This document shows, in pieces, positions 52,724 to 62,959 of a stretch of DNA of 64,000 nt. The translations under genes were made by a program, and so were the position numbers. The notes beneath the pieces are model-generated. The model was not told the DNA's origin and did no database searches. It saw only the letters and a program-made list of their open reading frames with translations. This stretch comes from Sulfurimonas gotlandica GD1. GTDB lineage: Bacteria; Campylobacterota; Campylobacteria; Campylobacterales; Sulfurimonadaceae. The first letter of the stretch is position 1. The number at the start of each line of letters is the position of its first letter. The stretch is taken from positions 1,860,001-1,924,000 of the forward strand of contig NZ_AFRZ01000001.1 in the NCBI RefSeq assembly GCF_000242915.1, in the 5' to 3' direction.

Positions 52724-55303
52724 ATGAATAATAATATTTTTGAAAAATTAACACATAACATGACGGAAGCTATAGAGTCTTCTATATCGTTAGCACTACA
52801 TAATAAAAATCAAGAGGTTGGAAGTATACATTTTTTGTGGGCTTTACTTACAAACTCTAATTCAGTACTCAATCAGATGTTTAATAAAATGAACATTGAT
52901 AAAGTGGCAATCGAGCTAGATGTTAAAAGTTTAAGCGAGAAGCTTCCAAAATCTTCAACAGTATCAAAGGAGAATATAAAATTATCAAGAGATTTTGTTC
53001 ATACATTGGAAAATGGTGCTGGACTTATGACAAAGAACGGGGATTCTTTTTTAGCAGTAGACACTTATATATTGGCAAATTTAAAAGACGAGCCGTACTC
53101 TAGTATATTGAAAAAATACATCGATGTATTGGAGTTAGCTAAAAATTTAGAAGCAGCTCGTGCGGGGGCAAAAATACAAACGCAGAGTTCTGATGAGACC
53201 TTAGAATCTTTAGATAAATATGGTATAGATTTGACTGCAGAGGCAAGGGAAGGTAAGCTTTCACCAGTAATTGGACGCGATGAAGAGATTACTAGGATGA
53301 TGCAAATATTAATCCGTAAAACAAAAAACAACCCTATGCTTTTAGGTGAACCAGGAGTTGGTAAAACAGCTTTAGTTGAAGGATTGGCACAACGTATTAG
53401 CGATAATAAAGTTCCTACTTCACTTAAAAATAAAAGATTAGTCGCACTTGATATGAGTGCATTAATTGCAGGGGCTAAATACAGAGGTGAGTTTGAAGAT
53501 AGACTAAAAGCTGTAATAGATGAAGTAAAGAAGAGTGGAAATATTATTTTATTTATAGATGAGATTCATACTATTGTTGGAGCAGGGGCAAGTGAGGGCA
53601 GTATGGATGCCGCAAATATATTAAAGCCGGCATTAGCACGTGGAGAACTTCACACAATTGGTGCTACAACTTTAAAAGAGTATAGAAAATACTTTGAAAA
53701 AGATATGGCACTTCAAAGAAGATTTTTACCTATTAATCTTGATGAGCCAACTGTAAACCAATCACTTCAGATTTTACGTGGAATAAAAGGGCGTTTGGAG
53801 ACACACCATAATGTGACGATTACAGACAGTGCACTTGTCGCAGCAGCAAAATTATCAGATAGATATATCGCAGATAGATTCTTGCCGGATAAAGCTATAG
53901 ACCTTATAGATGAAGCAGCAGCGGAGCTTAAGATGCAGATAGAGTCAGAGCCAAATGTACTTGGTTCGGCAAAAAGAAAAAGCTCAGAACTCCAAGTTGA
54001 AAAAGAAGCTCTTAAGATGGAAAAAACTCCTGCTAATGAGAAAAGACTTGGGGAGATTGAAAAAGAGTTAGCTAATGTAGAAGAAGAAGTTAGAAGCTTA
54101 GAAGCACAGTTTGCTTCAGAAAAAGAGGTGTTTGAGAGAATCTCAGGCATCAAAAATGATATTGAGAAAAAGAGAAAAGAGGCACATGCCGCTAAGTCAA
54201 ACTCAGAGTTTAATCGTGCCGCAGAGATAGAATATGGTGAAATACCGGCTCTTTTAGAAGAAGAGAAAAGTATAAATGCCAACTGGGAAAAACTACAACT
54301 TGCAGGAACACTTCTGAAAAATAGTGTTGATGAAGAAGCGATAGCATCTATCGTATCTAGATGGACAAATATTCCTGTAACTAAAATGCTTCAAGGTGAT
54401 AAGGACAAGATTTTAAATGTAGAAGCGGAACTTAACCGTGATGTAATTGGACAGGCAAAAGCTACTCATGCAGTATCTCGTGCTATAAAAAGAAACAAAG
54501 CAGGACTGTCAGATGCCAACACTCCTATCGGTAGTTTTCTGTTTTTAGGGCCTACCGGTGTTGGTAAGACACAAACGGCTAAAACATTAGCTAAGTTTTT
54601 GTTTGACAGTGAAGATTCGATGATTCGTATAGATATGAGTGAGTATATGGAGAAACATGCTGTGTCACGTTTGGTCGGTGCAGCTCCGGGATATGTTGGT
54701 TATGAAGAGGGCGGACAACTTACAGAAGCAGTTAGAAGAAAACCATATAGTGTAATACTTTTTGACGAAGTTGAAAAAGCACATCCAGATGTTTTTAATA
54801 TTTTACTTCAAGTTTTAGATGATGGAAGGCTAACGGATAACAAAGGTGTTACAGTTGATTTTAGTAATACTATTATTATCTTAACTTCAAACATAGCTAG
54901 TGATAAAATTATAAATAATCCTGCATCTGATGAGCTTGATAATATGGTCTTAAGTGAGTTAAAGCAGGCATTTAAACCTGAATTTTTAAATAGACTAGAT
55001 GATATAGTTATATTTAATGCTCTTGGTCGTGAACAGATTATAGATATTGTAGATATCTTCTTTAGTGATATTAGCAGAAAAGTTGAGCAAAGAGACATAG
55101 AGCTTACTCTTAGTGATAGTGCTAAAGCTTACATAGCAGAGGCAGGGTTTGACCCAGTTTATGGTGCTAGACCACTTAAGCGTGCTCTATATGAAATAGT
55201 AGAAGATAGATTAGCTGAGTTGATTCTTGAGGGTAAAGTTATGGAAGGCTCAAAAGTTTTATTTGATATCGAAAACGGTGAAATAAAAGTAAGTGTGAAG
55301 TAA
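52724..55303 (+). CDS. clpB: Disaggregating chaperone ClpB
   Basis: ClpB is a AAA+ hexamer that, with DnaK, rescues aggregated proteins after heat stress. The 859-residue protein has the N-terminal Clp repeat domain (about 1-145), a first AAA+ domain with Walker A GEPGVGKT (208-215), the coiled-coil middle domain (about 400-520), and a second AAA+ domain with Walker A GPTGVGKT (609-616) and [18 protein letters not shown]. The pore motif [13 protein letters not shown] is in place. It has an AAAGGAA ribosome site and a leader of about 22 nt. Confidence 0.97.
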   Translation: MNNNIFEKLTHNMTEAIESSISLALHNKNQEVGSIHFLWALLTNSNSVLNQMFNKMNIDKVAIELDVKSLSEKLPKSSTVSKENIKLSRDFVHTLENGAGLMTKNGDSFLAVDTYILANLKDEPYSSILKKYIDVLELAKNLEAARAGAKIQTQSSDETLESLDKYGIDLTAEAREGKLSPVIGRDEEITRMMQILIRKTKNNPMLLGEPGVGKTALVEGLAQRISDNKVPTSLKNKRLVALDMSALIAGAKYRGEFEDRLKAVIDEVKKSGNIILFIDEIHTIVGAGASEGSMDAANILKPALARGELHTIGATTLKEYRKYFEKDMALQRRFLPINLDEPTVNQSLQILRGIKGRLETHHNVTITDSALVAAAKLSDRYIADRFLPDKAIDLIDEAAAELKMQIESEPNVLGSAKRKSSELQVEKEALKMEKTPANEKRLGEIEKELANVEEEVRSLEAQFASEKEVFERISGIKNDIEKKRKEAHAAKSNSEFNRAAEIEYGEIPALLEEEKSINANWEKLQLAGTLLKNSVDEEAIASIVSRWTNIPVTKMLQGDKDKILNVEAELNRDVIGQAKATHAVSRAIKRNKAGLSDANTPIGSFLFLGPTGVGKTQTAKTLAKFLFDSEDSMIRIDMSEYMEKHAVSRLVGAAPGYVGYEEGGQLTEAVRRKPYSVILFDEVEKAHPDVFNILLQVLDDGRLTDNKGVTVDFSNTIIILTSNIASDKIINNPASDELDNMVLSELKQAFKPEFLNRLDDIVIFNALGREQIIDIVDIFFSDISRKVEQRDIELTLSDSAKAYIAEAGFDPVYGARPLKRALYEIVEDRLAELILEGKVMEGSKVLFDIENGEIKVSVK

Positions 55304-55328
55304 ATAAAACAGAGGTTATAATTTTATT

Positions 55329-55682
55329 ATGAAATATATAACGCTAATACTACTTTTTACATATTTACTATTAGCTTGCACGGGTGACTGTTTAACATGT
55401 CATCCAAAGCTAGTTCCTACGATTAACGAAGACCTGAGACATAAGCCAATGCTTGGCTGTATAAAATGTCATTCAGCTGAGCCAAATAGTATGGCAGAAT
55501 GTGGTGATGACTGTTTCTCCTGTCATCCTATGGCAAAGATAAATAAAGCAAATGTTAGAGAGCATGATGTCATACAAAGCTGTGTAGATTGCCATGTAGG
55601 AGCAAATGAGAAAATTTTTGATAACTCAATAAAATATGATCAATCACAAAGTGAATCACTGAAAGATTTTTTAACTAAATAG
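55329..55682 (+). CDS. Small tetrahaem cytochrome c lipoprotein
   Basis: The 117-residue protein has a signal ending LLLAC (lipobox Cys17) and four c-type haem sites: CLTCH (21-25), CIKCH (44-48), CFSCH (62-66) and CVDCH (85-89). Other histidines may serve as distal ligands. It would be anchored in the envelope and carry electrons. It could belong to a periplasmic redox chain, though no oxidoreductase gene is adjacent. It starts 25 nt after clpB, and its last 12 nt overlap the convergent GGDEF-EAL gene. Confidence 0.85.
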   Translation: MKYITLILLFTYLLLACTGDCLTCHPKLVPTINEDLRHKPMLGCIKCHSAEPNSMAECGDDCFSCHPMAKINKANVREHDVIQSCVDCHVGANEKIFDNSIKYDQSQSESLKDFLTK

Positions 55683-57662
55683 ATAGGGAATGTGCTTTTC
55701 TATCTCTTCTGGTTTACCGATATAGTAACCTTGAGCGTAGTCAATATTTAGCCTTTTCACAACATCTAAAATCTCCTTTGATGAAACAAACTCCGCGATG
55801 GTCTGTATATTTAGTTTATGTGCCAGTCCTACAATAGTCTCTACCATTATTTGAGAGTTCATATCTCTGTCAATATTAGAAATCAGTGAAGCATCTATCT
55901 TTATGTAATCAATAGGAAGATTTAGTGCATGTGAGAAGTTTGAATATCCTGCTCCAAAATCATCAAGAGCTACTTTGATACCGTAAGATCTAACCTTTAA
56001 ACAAAAGTCATAAACTCTTTTATAATCTTTAAACTCTTCTGTTTCTAGAAGCTCAATACTTAGGTGATGATTGTACTCAAATTCATCAAATTTTGCATAT
56101 AGCATCTGTATTGTTTTATCGTTTTCAATATCTTCCATTGATATATTAATAGAACATGGAATATCGTATTTAGAGATGACTTCAAAAGTATTGTTTATAA
56201 TAGCTTGTGTAAGTTTGTGATAGACACGATTTTGTTTTGCAACATCTATAAATCTAAATGGAGCAATGATATTTCCATCATCTTCTCTTATTCTAACAAG
56301 AGATTCATACTTAATATCCAGAGAAGCATCTTGAATCGGAGCGATTGGCTGAAAGAAAGAGATGATGTTGTTCGTATCAATAGCATGTATTAGTTTTTTA
56401 TGACACTCAATATCCTCTTTATGCAACTTTTCTAACGCTTTATCATCATTAAAGATAGATATTTGAACATTTCTTTTTTTAGCATCTTTAAGTGCCATGT
56501 CAGCATAAGCTAACATTTTTCTAGATCCGCTAAATGCTAACCCTGCACTCATCATAAAAGTAAATCTTTTATCTTCATAGATAAAATTTTCTCTTCTATA
56601 TTGTTTTAGAATATCTTCTACTTTCTCTATAAAGTGAGTATTATTTAATTTTGTAGAGTCTTTAACAGCAAAAACAAACTCATCTCCCCCTATATGGTAA
56701 AGAAGAGTATTGTTATCATCAACATGTAATGTTAAAAAATCTGCAGTTAGTTTTAATGCAATATTTCCCACTTCTTCTCCATAAACATCATTGAATTTTT
56801 GAAATTTGTCTATGTTTAAAAGTGCCATCTGTTTGAATTTGTAAATGTAAGAGTCTTCTAAAAGTTTATTTCTATTTGGCAAACCGCTTAAAAAGTGTGT
56901 ATAAATTTTTTGATGTAATTCTGCTGTCTTTTTAGATATTTCTTCTTCTAAGTCATCATTATATTTTAGCAGCTGAGACTGTAATTTTTTTTGTTCAATC
57001 TCTGCTAATTCTCCAAGTATCAGTTCCTTTTCTGTTGCAGAATGACGCTTAGATAGTTTATAAACAGCAAATAGTATTAATAAAACTGCAAGAATAAATG
57101 TATATAGTGTCTCTTTTTGAGTCTCGCTGTTCGTACTTTTAAGTATTTGTATTTTTTCTTTTGACATGATGTCTACTAGTCTTATCATTTCATCAGTATT
57201 TGAAGAAAACTCAAGCGTGATAGTTTTAAAGTCTATCAGAGAATTATGTACCTTATTGTGGCTATTAGCTTTAATTGCTTTAATCAGAGATTCCTCAAAA
57301 GCTTTATATTCTATAACCCTATTTTTAATAGTATGGATTGTTTCATCAATGTCATGGAAGCTATTTTTATTTACAAAATTCTCTATTGATTTTAGCGTGT
57401 CATTAAGATTATCAAATGAAGTATAGAATTTTTCTGTAGAATGTATGTCGTCTAAAATTATGGATTGAAGAATATCTGATTGATAATTAGCTATATCTTG
57501 ATTAAATTTAAAAATCATTTTGGAGAGTTTTATCTGTTTTGTTTCAATATGATCAATCATATTGCTGGTTGCATTTATACTTTTAGAATTAATATATAGA
57601 GAATAAGATAAAAGGATAAAACTGACCAATATAGTAAAGTACAGCTTAGCTTTAAAATTCAT
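55671..57662 (-). CDS. Membrane-bound GGDEF-EAL protein with altered EAL motif
   Basis: The 663-residue protein has a membrane helix (about 8-26), a helical periplasmic sensor (about 30-185), and a second helix (about 187-203). A coiled coil then leads to a GGDEF domain with intact GGDEF at 325-329 and a C-terminal EAL domain. In the last, the EAL motif is ESL (453-455), while DDFGAGYSNF and the QGYYIGKPE end are conserved. The altered Ala may leave phosphodiesterase action intact. It probably joins c-di-GMP output to a periplasmic signal. It is divergent from rpmH. Confidence 0.88.
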   Translation of the reverse strand: MNFKAKLYFTILVSFILLSYSLYINSKSINATSNMIDHIETKQIKLSKMIFKFNQDIANYQSDILQSIILDDIHSTEKFYTSFDNLNDTLKSIENFVNKNSFHDIDETIHTIKNRVIEYKAFEESLIKAIKANSHNKVHNSLIDFKTITLEFSSNTDEMIRLVDIMSKEKIQILKSTNSETQKETLYTFILAVLLILFAVYKLSKRHSATEKELILGELAEIEQKKLQSQLLKYNDDLEEEISKKTAELHQKIYTHFLSGLPNRNKLLEDSYIYKFKQMALLNIDKFQKFNDVYGEEVGNIALKLTADFLTLHVDDNNTLLYHIGGDEFVFAVKDSTKLNNTHFIEKVEDILKQYRRENFIYEDKRFTFMMSAGLAFSGSRKMLAYADMALKDAKKRNVQISIFNDDKALEKLHKEDIECHKKLIHAIDTNNIISFFQPIAPIQDASLDIKYESLVRIREDDGNIIAPFRFIDVAKQNRVYHKLTQAIINNTFEVISKYDIPCSINISMEDIENDKTIQMLYAKFDEFEYNHHLSIELLETEEFKDYKRVYDFCLKVRSYGIKVALDDFGAGYSNFSHALNLPIDYIKIDASLISNIDRDMNSQIMVETIVGLAHKLNIQTIAEFVSSKEILDVVKRLNIDYAQGYYIGKPEEIEKHIPYLFS

Positions 57663-57827
57663 TCACACTTCCAATAGCAATATGTTATTTGAGTATATAC
57701 TCTTTATCGGTTGATTATAAGATTTTAAGTGTTAAATTATCGTTAAATCATTTCACTGTGAACCTTAACCACGCTTTAAGTAATTTTTCTGTAACATTGC
57801 GGACTTAATTTTAAATAAGGATATGTC

Positions 57828-57962
57828 GTGAAAAGAACATACCAGCCTCATAGTACACCAAGAAAAAGAACTCACGGTTTTAGACTTCGTATGTCTACTA
57901 AAAATGGTCGTAGAATCATAAACAGACGCCGTGCCAAAGGTCGTAAAAGATTGTCAGTTTAA
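57828..57962 (+). CDS. rpmH: 50S ribosomal protein L34
   Basis: L34 is a tiny basic protein of the 50S subunit. The 44-residue product starts [18 protein letters not shown] and ends GRKRLSV, with the [18 protein letters not shown] core, a textbook L34. The start is GTG 57828 behind AAGGA (57817-57821). The first gene of the conserved rpmH-rnpA-yidD-yidC-jag-mnmE block, it overlaps the probable start of rnpA. Confidence 0.95.
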   Translation: MKRTYQPHSTPRKRTHGFRLRMSTKNGRRIINRRRAKGRKRLSV

Positions 57963-58300
57963 GCGGCTTCTTTACACTGAAGCAACATAAAGAGTTTCAG
58001 TACATATACAAAAAAGGAAAAAATATTCACTCCTCGAGTGTAGTACTTTTTCATCTCCCACAACAAGATATTCACAAAGTTGGATTTACAGCGACTAAGA
58101 AAATTGGTAATGCGGTAAAAAGAAATAGGGCTAAAAGAAGACTTAGAGCTCTATTTTGTGAATACTCAACTTCACTTCAAAATGGTACATACATTTTTGT
58201 AGCAAAACATGCAATAAATGAAGCATCACATCAAGAATTAGACAACGATTTTAAAAAGATTCTAAATAAGTCTAAAAGTTTTAAAGCAGATTCCCAATGA
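57950..58300 (+). CDS. rnpA: Ribonuclease P protein component (non-canonical start)
   Basis: RnpA assists the RNase P RNA in removing 5' leaders from tRNA. The reading frame ends at TGA 58298-58300 and includes [43 protein letters not shown] (RNR motif), and [15 protein letters not shown]: a clear RnpA core. No ATG, GTG or TTG lies in frame between the stop at 57944-57946 and the core. I give ATT 57950 as start, with AAGG at 57937-57940, giving 116 residues; CTG 57977 is another option. yidD overlaps its end by 4 nt. Confidence 0.85.
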   Translation: MVSLSGFFTLKQHKEFQYIYKKGKNIHSSSVVLFHLPQQDIHKVGFTATKKIGNAVKRNRAKRRLRALFCEYSTSLQNGTYIFVAKHAINEASHQELDNDFKKILNKSKSFKADSQ

Positions 58301-58623
58301 TAAAAAAGATTTTGCTTAAGCTTTTATGGCTATATCAGAAGTTTTTTACCCTTATTGGCTACGGAAGTTGTAGATATTACCCAACATGTAGTGAATTCGC
58401 AAGAATTAACTTTGAAAATAATTCCATTTCAAGTGCTTTTTACCACACTTTGATTAGAATACTTCGTTGTAATCAATTATTCGACGGTGGAATAGAGTAT
58501 CCACTACTAGATAAACTGTCTATAAAGCCCACAATACTAGGGGTTGATTCTATAAAATATTGGTTGGTTCCAAATAAAAAAAACCGTTTTCATATAATAA
58601 AAAATTTTTCATTTAAAGGGTAA
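58297..58623 (+). CDS. yidD: Membrane protein insertion efficiency factor YidD
   Basis: YidD is a small membrane-associated protein that helps insertion by YidC. The 108-residue product has the signature GSCRYYPTCSEFARI with conserved cysteines, then ILRCNQLFDGGIEYP. The ATGA overlap with rnpA shows coupling. It is longer by a C-terminal tail than many YidDs (about 70-85). yidC follows 2 nt later. Confidence 0.93.
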   Translation: MIKKILLKLLWLYQKFFTLIGYGSCRYYPTCSEFARINFENNSISSAFYHTLIRILRCNQLFDGGIEYPLLDKLSIKPTILGVDSIKYWLVPNKKNRFHIIKNFSFKG

Positions 58624-58625
58624 TC

Positions 58626-60284
58626 GTGTTAGACAAATTGACACCTAATCAAAGACTTATGCTAGCAGTGGCAATGTCAGTAATTTTTTTCGTAGCTTAT
58701 ACAGCTATTTTTCCACCAGCGGAGCCAGAGAATTTAGCGGCTAATAAAAAAGTAGAACAAGTAAAAAATGTTGGATCAAATCAGGACGCTTCATTACAAG
58801 TTTCTTCAAATTTAGAACAAACAACTGGACATTCTATCTCTGAAGTAGAGAAGTATGGTTCAAGTGACGCAAATACAATTTTAACTGTTACGAATAAAGA
58901 TTTTATTTTAAAAGTTGATACTTTAGGTCGTATATCTTCAAAAGAGTTACTTCAAGATAAATTTAAAACAAAAGAAGATAAGCATGCTCAGCTAATCCCT
59001 TCTACAGGAATGAAACCACTATTTATTAGATTTTTAGACGAAATATTAAACAATGAATCTACAAGAGTAGCATACAGCGCAAGTATAAATAATATTGCAT
59101 TAGATGGTACACCTCAAAAAGTAACACTAACTCAAAAGTTATCTTCATTAGTAGTGACAAAAGAACTTACTTTTTATGCTGATGGACATTACGATGCAAA
59201 AATCTCACTTTCACAAGATAAGAGATATTTCATATATCTAGGTCAAAGACCAAAAGTAAATGAAACAGAACAGATGATGACTGTTACAGGTGCTATGGTT
59301 TATACTGATGATGAATTGGTAACAATTGTAGAAGATGGAGATGCTGAGGGTAGAAAAACTTTCAGCGGAGTTGAACTCATTTCAGCATTTGATCAATATT
59401 CTGCAACAATGATGTACGGGTTCCCTAAAGAAGCAAATATTATAATTGAGAGAGACAGAGATGACAATCCTGTATTGTATTTTGATGCAACTCAAAATAT
59501 GACATTTAATGGTTATGTAGGTCAAAAAGAGTATAAAGTACTTAAAAATATCAATCCTGTTTTAACTAATGCTATAGAATATGGCTGGTTTACATTTGCT
59601 TCTAAGCCACTGTTCCAACTGTTATCTTGGTTGCATGGTATTTTTGGTAACTGGGGTTGGTCAATTATTGCGCTTACTATTATGATCAGAGCTGTTCTTT
59701 ACCCGTTGACGTACAAGGGTATGATGTCTATGCAGAGAATGAAAGATATCTCACCAAAAATTAAAGAGCTTCAAGCAAAATATAAAAGTGATCCACAACG
59801 TATGAATGCAGCGGTAATGGATATGTATAAAAAACATAATGCTAATCCACTTGGCGGATGTTTACCGATGATATTACAAATTCCAGTATTTTTTGCAATT
59901 TATCGTGTACTTCTAAACGCAGTTGAACTTCAAGGTGCTCCATGGATGTTATGGGTAACTGATCTTTCTCGTATGGATGATTACTATATCCTACCTATTC
60001 TTATGGGTGCTTCAATGTTTTATCAGCAGAGACTTACACCAAACAACTTTACTGATCCTATGCAAGAGAAGGTATTTAAATATTTACCAGTTATCTTTAC
60101 ATTTTTCTTTTTAACTTTCCCATCAGGTTTGGTTCTTTACTGGTTCGTAAATAATCTTTTCTCAATAGGGCAACAGTTTATTGTTAATGCACAGTTTAAA
60201 AATGCTAAAGATGCAGAAATAGCACTGCATGAGCATGCTAAAAAAATAGAGAAAAAAGAAAAAATGGAAAAGAAAGATGATTAA
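58626..60284 (+). CDS. yidC: Membrane protein insertase YidC
   Basis: YidC inserts and folds inner-membrane proteins, alone or with SecYEG. The 552-residue protein has an N-terminal helix (about 10-30), a large periplasmic beta domain (about 60-330) as in Gram-negative YidC, and five C-terminal helices. The conserved RMKDISPKIKELQAKYK cytoplasmic loop and PLGGCLPMILQIPVFFAIYRVL segment are present. The start is GTG 58626. Its end overlaps jag by 8 nt. Confidence 0.96.
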   Translation: MLDKLTPNQRLMLAVAMSVIFFVAYTAIFPPAEPENLAANKKVEQVKNVGSNQDASLQVSSNLEQTTGHSISEVEKYGSSDANTILTVTNKDFILKVDTLGRISSKELLQDKFKTKEDKHAQLIPSTGMKPLFIRFLDEILNNESTRVAYSASINNIALDGTPQKVTLTQKLSSLVVTKELTFYADGHYDAKISLSQDKRYFIYLGQRPKVNETEQMMTVTGAMVYTDDELVTIVEDGDAEGRKTFSGVELISAFDQYSATMMYGFPKEANIIIERDRDDNPVLYFDATQNMTFNGYVGQKEYKVLKNINPVLTNAIEYGWFTFASKPLFQLLSWLHGIFGNWGWSIIALTIMIRAVLYPLTYKGMMSMQRMKDISPKIKELQAKYKSDPQRMNAAVMDMYKKHNANPLGGCLPMILQIPVFFAIYRVLLNAVELQGAPWMLWVTDLSRMDDYYILPILMGASMFYQQRLTPNNFTDPMQEKVFKYLPVIFTFFFLTFPSGLVLYWFVNNLFSIGQQFIVNAQFKNAKDAEIALHEHAKKIEKKEKMEKKDD

Positions 60285-61212
60285 GATTGAGTCAACAACG
60301 TTAGAGGGAGCATACAAAGATGCTGCTGCTACGTTGGACTGTTCTGTTACACAACTTAAAATAGAAGTTGTTCAGTACCCAAGTAGTGGCTTTTTAGGAC
60401 TCTTTAAAAAGAGTGCAATTATTGTTGCTGTTATTGATGCCAATATAGATTTACAACCAAAAGTCGAAGAAGAATCGACAGAAGTAAAAGTTAAAGAAAA
60501 ACCAAAAGCTAAAATATCTCCTAAACCTCAAAAACAAAAAAAACAAGATAAACCTGCTGTTAAAGCAGATGTTCAAAAAGAAGAAGTACAAAAAGAGATA
60601 AAACATTCTCACACTATGTTAAATGATACTATCATGCCTCAATCATTTGTAAGTACACAAGATGAAGAAGATGAAGAAGATGATGTGACATCTTATCTTG
60701 CTGATTATGATGATGAGTTCGACAACATAGATGGTGAAGATTTAAAATCAACTGCAGATATCGCAAAAATGGTTCAAGTTGATATAAATAAACTCTTTGA
60801 CTCAATCTGTTTTGAGATAGATAATATAGAGGTAAGTGTTTATGATGAAAATACACTTTTAATAGAGTTTAAAGGTGAAGATGCTGCACTTCTTATAGGT
60901 AAAGAAGGTTATAGATATAAAGCACTCTCATATATGATATTTAATTGGATTAATACTAAGTATCAACTACAGCTTCGCCTTGAAATTGCAGAATTTTTGA
61001 AAAATCAAGAAGAATCAGTTTCTAGATACCTAACTGGTGTTAAAGAGAGTGTAGATAGAGATGGAAGGGCACAAACTAAAGTCTTGGATGGTGTTCTTGT
61101 TCAAATCGCTTTAAGAGAACTACGTGAAATCTACCCAGATAAATATGTTGCAATCCGCTCAACTCGTGATGGGCTAAAATACATCATTATAAATGATTAC
61201 CACTCGAATTAA
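60277..61212 (+). CDS. jag: Jag/KhpB RNA-binding protein (Jag_N, KH, R3H)
   Basis: The 311-residue protein has the N-terminal Jag domain (about 1-50, with GFLGLFKK), a long charged linker rich in Lys, Glu and Asp (about 60-165), a KH domain (about 185-240 with LIGKEGYRYKALSYM) and an R3H domain (about 245-311; the RSTRDG region near the end). KhpB partners with KhpA to bind RNA in several bacteria. It overlaps yidC and lies 4 nt before mnmE. Confidence 0.92.
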   Translation: MIKIESTTLEGAYKDAAATLDCSVTQLKIEVVQYPSSGFLGLFKKSAIIVAVIDANIDLQPKVEEESTEVKVKEKPKAKISPKPQKQKKQDKPAVKADVQKEEVQKEIKHSHTMLNDTIMPQSFVSTQDEEDEEDDVTSYLADYDDEFDNIDGEDLKSTADIAKMVQVDINKLFDSICFEIDNIEVSVYDENTLLIEFKGEDAALLIGKEGYRYKALSYMIFNWINTKYQLQLRLEIAEFLKNQEESVSRYLTGVKESVDRDGRAQTKVLDGVLVQIALRELREIYPDKYVAIRSTRDGLKYIIINDYHSN

Positions 61213-61216
61213 ATAA

Positions 61217-62557
61217 ATGGATAATGACACAATAAGCGCCATTGCCACTGCAAACGGAATCGGCTCTATCGCTATCATCCGCATAAGCGGAGATAGAGCT
61301 TTAGAAATTGCAAAAAAACTTACACACAAAAAAGATTTTTCTCCAAGATACGCAACATTAACAACGGTACATAATAAAAAAAACGAACTCATAGATGAAT
61401 CTATTGTTATTTATTTTAAAGCTCCATATTCATTTACTGCTGAAGATGTAGTAGAGATTCAGTGTCACGGTGGTTTTATAGTTGCACAAAGTATACTCAA
61501 AGCTACTCTTGAATTAGGGGCTAGACTTGCAAATGCCGGAGAATTTTCTAAACGTGCATTTTTTAATGGCCGTATAGATTTGAGTGAAGCCGAAGCAATA
61601 GCTCAACTTATAGAAGCTAAAAGTGAAGATGCAGCTAAGATCTTAGCTCAGCAGATGAAAGGTTCTCTAAAAGAGTATATAGAAGACATCAGGGATGAAA
61701 TCATACATATACTTGCATTTTCTGAAGTTAGTATAGATTATGCGGAAGAGGATTTACCAGAAGATTTGGTTAAGCAAATTGAATCTAAGTTAAGTGATTT
61801 AAAAAGCTCACTAGAATCAACTCTTCTTGCTTCTAGAGCAAGAGAAGGTTTGATGCAAGGCTTTAAAGTTGCAATTGTCGGAAAACCGAATGTTGGTAAA
61901 AGTTCACTTCTTAACTCTCTGCTTAATTATAATCGTGCAATCGTTAGTGAGATAGCTGGAACTACAAGAGACACAATTGAAGAGCAGGTTAAAATCGGAA
62001 CGCATCTTATTCGTATTGTTGATACTGCAGGTATAAGAGAGGCTAATGATGAGATAGAACGCATTGGAATTGAACGCTCTTTAGAGGCGATTCAAGAGTC
62101 TGATATTGTTGTTGCACTATTTGATGGCTCTAGAGTCTTAGATGCTGAAGATGAGCAAATATTAGCTCTTGTAGATAAGCATACTAAAAATAAGCATGTG
62201 ATATTTGTTAAAAATAAAATAGACTTAGAAAATAAGTTCTCAACTGAAGATATAAACTTTGATTTAGAACTAAACTCTAAAGATAGTGTCACTTCTCTTA
62301 TAGAGAGTTTGAAAAATATTATGGATGTGAATAATAATTCTGACGAAATTATGTTGATATCTCAAAGACAAATAATGGCTGTACAAAACACTCTAAATAA
62401 TATAGAAGAGTCCTTTTATCCATTGCAAGATCAAGAACTTGAAATATTTTCTTTTCATCTAAATGAAGCAGTTAAAGAGATGGCATCTATTACCAGACCT
62501 TTCGAGAATGATGAGATGCTAGACAAAATGTTTGGCTCTTTTTGTTTAGGAAAATAA
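61217..62557 (+). CDS. mnmE: tRNA modification GTPase MnmE
   Basis: MnmE works with MnmG to modify wobble uridine 34 of tRNA. The 446-residue protein has the N-terminal folate-binding domain (DTISAIATANGIGSIAIIR), helical domain, and a G domain with G1 GKPNVGKSSLLN, DTAGIR and NKID. The C-terminal motif is CLGK, whose Cys is catalytically important (usually CIGK). It lies 4 nt after jag and ends 1 nt before ruvX. Confidence 0.96.
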   Translation: MDNDTISAIATANGIGSIAIIRISGDRALEIAKKLTHKKDFSPRYATLTTVHNKKNELIDESIVIYFKAPYSFTAEDVVEIQCHGGFIVAQSILKATLELGARLANAGEFSKRAFFNGRIDLSEAEAIAQLIEAKSEDAAKILAQQMKGSLKEYIEDIRDEIIHILAFSEVSIDYAEEDLPEDLVKQIESKLSDLKSSLESTLLASRAREGLMQGFKVAIVGKPNVGKSSLLNSLLNYNRAIVSEIAGTTRDTIEEQVKIGTHLIRIVDTAGIREANDEIERIGIERSLEAIQESDIVVALFDGSRVLDAEDEQILALVDKHTKNKHVIFVKNKIDLENKFSTEDINFDLELNSKDSVTSLIESLKNIMDVNNNSDEIMLISQRQIMAVQNTLNNIEESFYPLQDQELEIFSFHLNEAVKEMASITRPFENDEMLDKMFGSFCLGK

Positions 62558-62558
62558 T

Positions 62559-62954
62559 TTGAAGTATATAGCCATTGACTTAGGTCTTAAACGAATCGGA
62601 CTTGCATATTCTGCACATAAAGATTTAGTTACTCCACTACCGGCTATTATGAGAAAAAATAGAAATCAAGCTTCTGCAGAAGTTAAAAAAGCTTTAAAAG
62701 AGTGGGAAGTAGATGCTGTTGTAATCGGTGTTCCTCTTGGTGGCAGCAGTGAAGATGAGATGAGGAGACGAATAGCTCATTTTATGAATTTAGTTAACTT
62801 TGAAGGTGAGATATTATATCAAGATGAAGCAGGTTCTTCTCTTGAAGCTGAAAATATGATGAAAGGCGAGATTAAGTACATTCGTGATGGACGAATTGAC
62901 TCAATCTCTGCTATGATTATCTTGCAGAGATATCTATACTCTATTAAAAAATAG
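62559..62954 (+). CDS. ruvX: Putative Holliday junction resolvase / pre-16S rRNA nuclease (RuvX/YqgF)
   Basis: The 131-residue protein is a single RNase H-like domain with DLGLKRIGLAYS (catalytic Asp7), IGVPLGGSSEDE, and DGRIDSISAMIILQRYL at the end with the last acidic residue. YqgF is linked to 16S rRNA end processing in E. coli. The start is TTG 62559, one base after the mnmE stop. It is convergent with the hypothetical gene at 62960. Confidence 0.9.
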   Translation: MKYIAIDLGLKRIGLAYSAHKDLVTPLPAIMRKNRNQASAEVKKALKEWEVDAVVIGVPLGGSSEDEMRRRIAHFMNLVNFEGEILYQDEAGSSLEAENMMKGEIKYIRDGRIDSISAMIILQRYLYSIKK

Positions 62955-62959
62955 GTAAC

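Noticed and set aside
57663-57827. Origin of replication beside rpmH
   Set aside because: In many bacteria oriC lies near rpmH, but no dnaA or cluster of TTATCCACA-type boxes is seen here, and in Campylobacterota oriC usually lies near dnaA.
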